Shown: piece after piece, positions 31,240 to 33,656 of the stretch | Position numbering within the stretch: position 1 is the first letter of the stretch | Layout of the letters: every line of letters starts with the position of its first letter | Assembly: GCA_047606545.1 (NCBI GenBank) | Contig: JASGEI010000006.1 | Span: 1 to 33,656 of the forward strand | Source of the DNA: JASGDC01 sp047606545 | GTDB taxonomy: Bacteria; Actinomycetota; Actinomycetes; Actinomycetales; Micrococcaceae | DNA: 33,656 nucleotides | Direction of reading: 5' to 3' | Position numbers and translations under genes: made by a program | Notes under the pieces: model-generated | Database searches by the model: none | What the model was told of the DNA's origin: nothing | The model's input: the letters and a program-made list of their open reading frames with translations, nothing else

Positions 31240-33656
31240 GTGTCTACTCAGCAAAAAACGACTGTTGAAACTGCTCATAATGAGTTCACTCATCAGCAGC
31301 GTTTGGTAATTATTAGTGGTTTGATGATTGCCATGCTGCTAGCAGCATTGGATAACACAATTGTCGGCCCCGCTTTGCCTACTATCGTGGGTGATTTAGG
31401 TGGCTTGCAGCACCTTACTTGGGTAACTACAGCTTATATACTAGCTACTACAGTTTCCACTCCATTATTCGGTAAAATGGGCGATCTTTACAACCGTAAG
31501 ATAATATTCCTTATCTCAATTGTAGTTTTCATAATTGGCTCATTTGCGTGTGGCCTAGCTACAGATATGACTGAGCTAATTGCAGCTCGCGCTTTCCAAG
31601 GTATTGGTGCTGGTGGTTTGATGGTAAACATCATTTCAACTATGGCAGCAGTTATTCCACCTCTTGAACGTAGCCGATATACAGGTTACCTAATGGCAGT
31701 GCAGCCAGTGGCAATGGTCGGTGGTCCGCTAATCGGCGGCTACATCACAGACAATATGAGCTGGCATTGGATTTTCTTTATTAATCTACCACTAGGTCTT
31801 TTTGCACTTGCAGTAATCGCAAAGACTTTGAAATTACCTACTCCAGATATTGGTGATTCTAAAGTCGACTGGATTGGCGCAGTATTCATGTCACTTTGGA
31901 TTACAGCTGTCGTACTAATCACAAGCTGGGGTGGAGTTACTTATGACTGGAACTCATCACAGATTATTGGTCTTGGTATCTTAGCTGCGGTAGCCTTCAT
32001 AATATTCGTATGGTGGGAGCTACGCGTTGATGAACCAATCATGCCACTTAATGTATTTAAAAACATGAACTTCACAATGGCTGCCATCTTACGTTTCGTA
32101 GTTGGTTTCGGCCTCTTCGGAAGCATCATGTTCCTACCTCAATTCCAGCAATATGTACAAGGACAAAGTGCAACTAACTCTGGTCTTTTGATGTTGCCAT
32201 TGATGTTATCAATGATGCCAGTAACTATTATTTCTGGTGCTGTCGTATCCCGTACCGGAAAGTACAAAATTTTCCCTATAGCTGGTACTATCATCATGGC
32301 ATTAGGAATGTACTTACTTGGCACTATGGATGTTAATACTTCTAAAACCACAACATCGCTATACATGGTAGTGCTTGGTATTGGTATGGGCTGTTTAATG
32401 CAGATTACTATGACAATTGCACAGAACTCTGTAAAGGTAAAAAACCTTGGTGCTGCAACTGGTGCGGCAACTTTCATGCAGAGTATGGGTGGTTCACTAG
32501 GCATGAGTATCCTGGGCTCCTTATATAACCACCATATGAGTGATTATATTTCAGATAATGCCGGACCAATGGCAGCACATATGAACCTTTCTGGTGGGGC
32601 AAATCTATCACCAAAGGCTGTAGCTGCATTGCCACCACAAGCAGTAGATATTTTCCAGCACGCTATTGTACATGGTCTGCATGGCGTATTCTTCTACTCA
32701 GCAATTGGTGTAGGACTTTCAGTAATATTCGCACTATTCATAAAGCAAGTACCACTTCGTACTGGCACTACAGATGAGCCTGAAGTTAAACCAGAAGTAG
32801 CTGCTACTACTGACGCTGATGGCAGAAAGAATATACTAACTCCTGACGAGAAGTATGAAGCAGAGGCTGCCGCTCTTGTAGCTGCAAGAAGCATGGAAAT
32901 TCCAGTTCATTTTGGTCGCCATGAAGATGAAACTGATGAAGAATACATTGCTCGGTATCATAAATCTCGTAAAAGCGAAGCTACTACTGCTGCAATTGAT
33001 ACTAATGCAATTAAAACTAAACTTGCAGAAGAAGCTGCTGTTGACCTTGACGATAATACGTCTCAAACAACAGCTAATTTAGATTCTGATCAAGATGACG
33101 ACAAAGAAACTAAGCATACCGAAAATACTGAAAATGAATCGGAGATAGCTGAAGCAAAAACTATGCAGTTCGATGTAATTAATTCTGATACAGAAGCTAA
33201 ATCAACAGGGCAAGACTCTGTTGCAAGTATTTCAACTGATACAGATACCAATGAAAAAGAACCTTATGAAACCGTTAACACTACCTTTGATGAAGATGCA
33301 GATTACTCAGTAGCTCACGATTCTGATGATAAAGATTCAGAAAACTTAGACGCAGAAGCTAATGAATACGAAACTGAGGATAGCAAAATCAATACTGGTA
33401 ACGATAAAACAGCTGATTCAGCAGCTACTATTCGTGATGACTATGAGGCAGAAAAAACTTCTAAGTCTAAGTTTGGTTTCAGTAAACTTACAGCAACAGT
33501 TAGTGAAAAACTACCTACCTTTGACCAAGTTAAGTCAACAGCAAATGATAAGCTACCAAGCTTTGATCAAGTTAAAGGCGGAGCTCAAACTGTAGCCAGT
33601 GGTGCACAAACCGGATTCGGTAAACTAAAGGCTCTAGTTGAAAAAGCAATAGAAAA
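31240..33656 (+). CDS. DHA2-family MFS multidrug exporter with long acidic tail, 3' end outside window
   Basis: Open from GTG 31240 (AGGAGG six bases upstream) to the window end, at least 805 residues. About residues 1-507 form a DHA2-type exporter, expected to have 14 helices: LDNTIVGPALPTIVGDLGG in helix 1, GKMGDLYNRKIIF for motif A, the antiporter motif C as VGGPLIGGYI, and NLPLGL. Such proteins export drugs or other toxic compounds using the proton gradient. From about residue 508 a tail of nearly 300 residues follows, rich in Asp, Glu, Ser and Thr, ending with a duplicated KLPTFDQVK / KLPSFDQVK motif. DHA2 exporters normally end soon after the last helix. Divergent from tetR, which probably regulates it. 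Confidence 0.9.
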   Translation, partial: MSTQQKTTVETAHNEFTHQQRLVIISGLMIAMLLAALDNTIVGPALPTIVGDLGGLQHLTWVTTAYILATTVSTPLFGKMGDLYNRKIIFLISIVVFIIGSFACGLATDMTELIAARAFQGIGAGGLMVNIISTMAAVIPPLERSRYTGYLMAVQPVAMVGGPLIGGYITDNMSWHWIFFINLPLGLFALAVIAKTLKLPTPDIGDSKVDWIGAVFMSLWITAVVLITSWGGVTYDWNSSQIIGLGILAAVAFIIFVWWELRVDEPIMPLNVFKNMNFTMAAILRFVVGFGLFGSIMFLPQFQQYVQGQSATNSGLLMLPLMLSMMPVTIISGAVVSRTGKYKIFPIAGTIIMALGMYLLGTMDVNTSKTTTSLYMVVLGIGMGCLMQITMTIAQNSVKVKNLGAATGAATFMQSMGGSLGMSILGSLYNHHMSDYISDNAGPMAAHMNLSGGANLSPKAVAALPPQAVDIFQHAIVHGLHGVFFYSAIGVGLSVIFALFIKQVPLRTGTTDEPEVKPEVAATTDADGRKNILTPDEKYEAEAAALVAARSMEIPVHFGRHEDETDEEYIARYHKSRKSEATTAAIDTNAIKTKLAEEAAVDLDDNTSQTTANLDSDQDDDKETKHTENTENESEIAEAKTMQFDVINSDTEAKSTGQDSVASISTDTDTNEKEPYETVNTTFDEDADYSVAHDSDDKDSENLDAEANEYETEDSKINTGNDKTADSAATIRDDYEAEKTSKSKFGFSKLTATVSEKLPTFDQVKSTANDKLPSFDQVKGGAQTVASGAQTGFGKLKALVEKAIE

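Noticed and set aside
31740..33066. Several minus-strand frames opposite the MFS exporter
   Set aside because: They are antisense to the exporter, whose plus-strand frame is continuous with clear family motifs.

Overview
The window comes from an AT-rich member of the Actinomycetota. No taxon was looked up; the assignment rests on gene families and gene order. The informative blocks are guaB-guaB3, the galU / rimJ-type acetyltransferase / two-helix membrane protein block, gpmA convergent with phoU, split proline dehydrogenase and P5C dehydrogenase genes, and alr-tsaE-tsaB-rimI-tsaD followed by groES-groEL. Nearly everything is on the minus strand. Plus-strand genes are the phoU tail (1-212), a small membrane-anchored protein (5130-5579), a secreted serine hydrolase (20952-21872) and an MFS exporter that runs off the right edge (31240-33656).

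Layout. 1-3320: end of phoU, polyphosphate kinase 2, phosphoglycerate mutase and a two-helix membrane protein with a long disordered tail (probable GlpR/SepX-type divisome protein). 3436-4943: a galU-acetyltransferase operon. 5130-9640: a small anchored protein, a small basic protein overlapping its neighbours on both sides, and a 1319-residue helicase-nuclease-like protein whose ATPase motifs are all degenerate while its C-terminal nuclease motifs look intact. 9688-11250: guaA. 11350-17383: a five-gene run of P5C dehydrogenase, proline dehydrogenase, glycerol-3-phosphate dehydrogenase, a degenerate PfkB-type protein and an AroE-like protein. 17539-20227: guaB-guaB3, with guaB preceded by a long hairpin that buries its ribosome binding site. 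20301-21872: a membrane protein divergent from a serine hydrolase. 22106-26856: groES-groEL, a THUMP-like methyltransferase and a NagZ-type lipoprotein. 26917-31122: tetR-alr-tsaE-tsaB-rimI-tsaD. 31240 to the end: a DHA2-family exporter with an unusually long acidic tail, divergent from tetR.

How the genes work together. guaB and guaA carry IMP to GMP. The PRODH, P5CDH and GlpD enzymes feed electrons from proline and glycerol-3-phosphate into respiration. TsaB, TsaD and TsaE act in tRNA t6A modification. Alr, GalU, NagZ and the serine hydrolase are cell-envelope functions.

The main points for a second look are: the helicase-nuclease pseudo-ATPase with its overlapping small partner; the SD-sequestering hairpin before guaB; a TetR-type operator placed to control both the exporter and an operon of probably essential genes; several genes with a -10 hexamer at leaderless distance from the start codon; and the galU block, which keeps the GlpR/SepX-like gene but lacks the moeA/glp gene usually beside it. 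No tRNA, rRNA, insertion sequence, CRISPR array or prophage was recognised.
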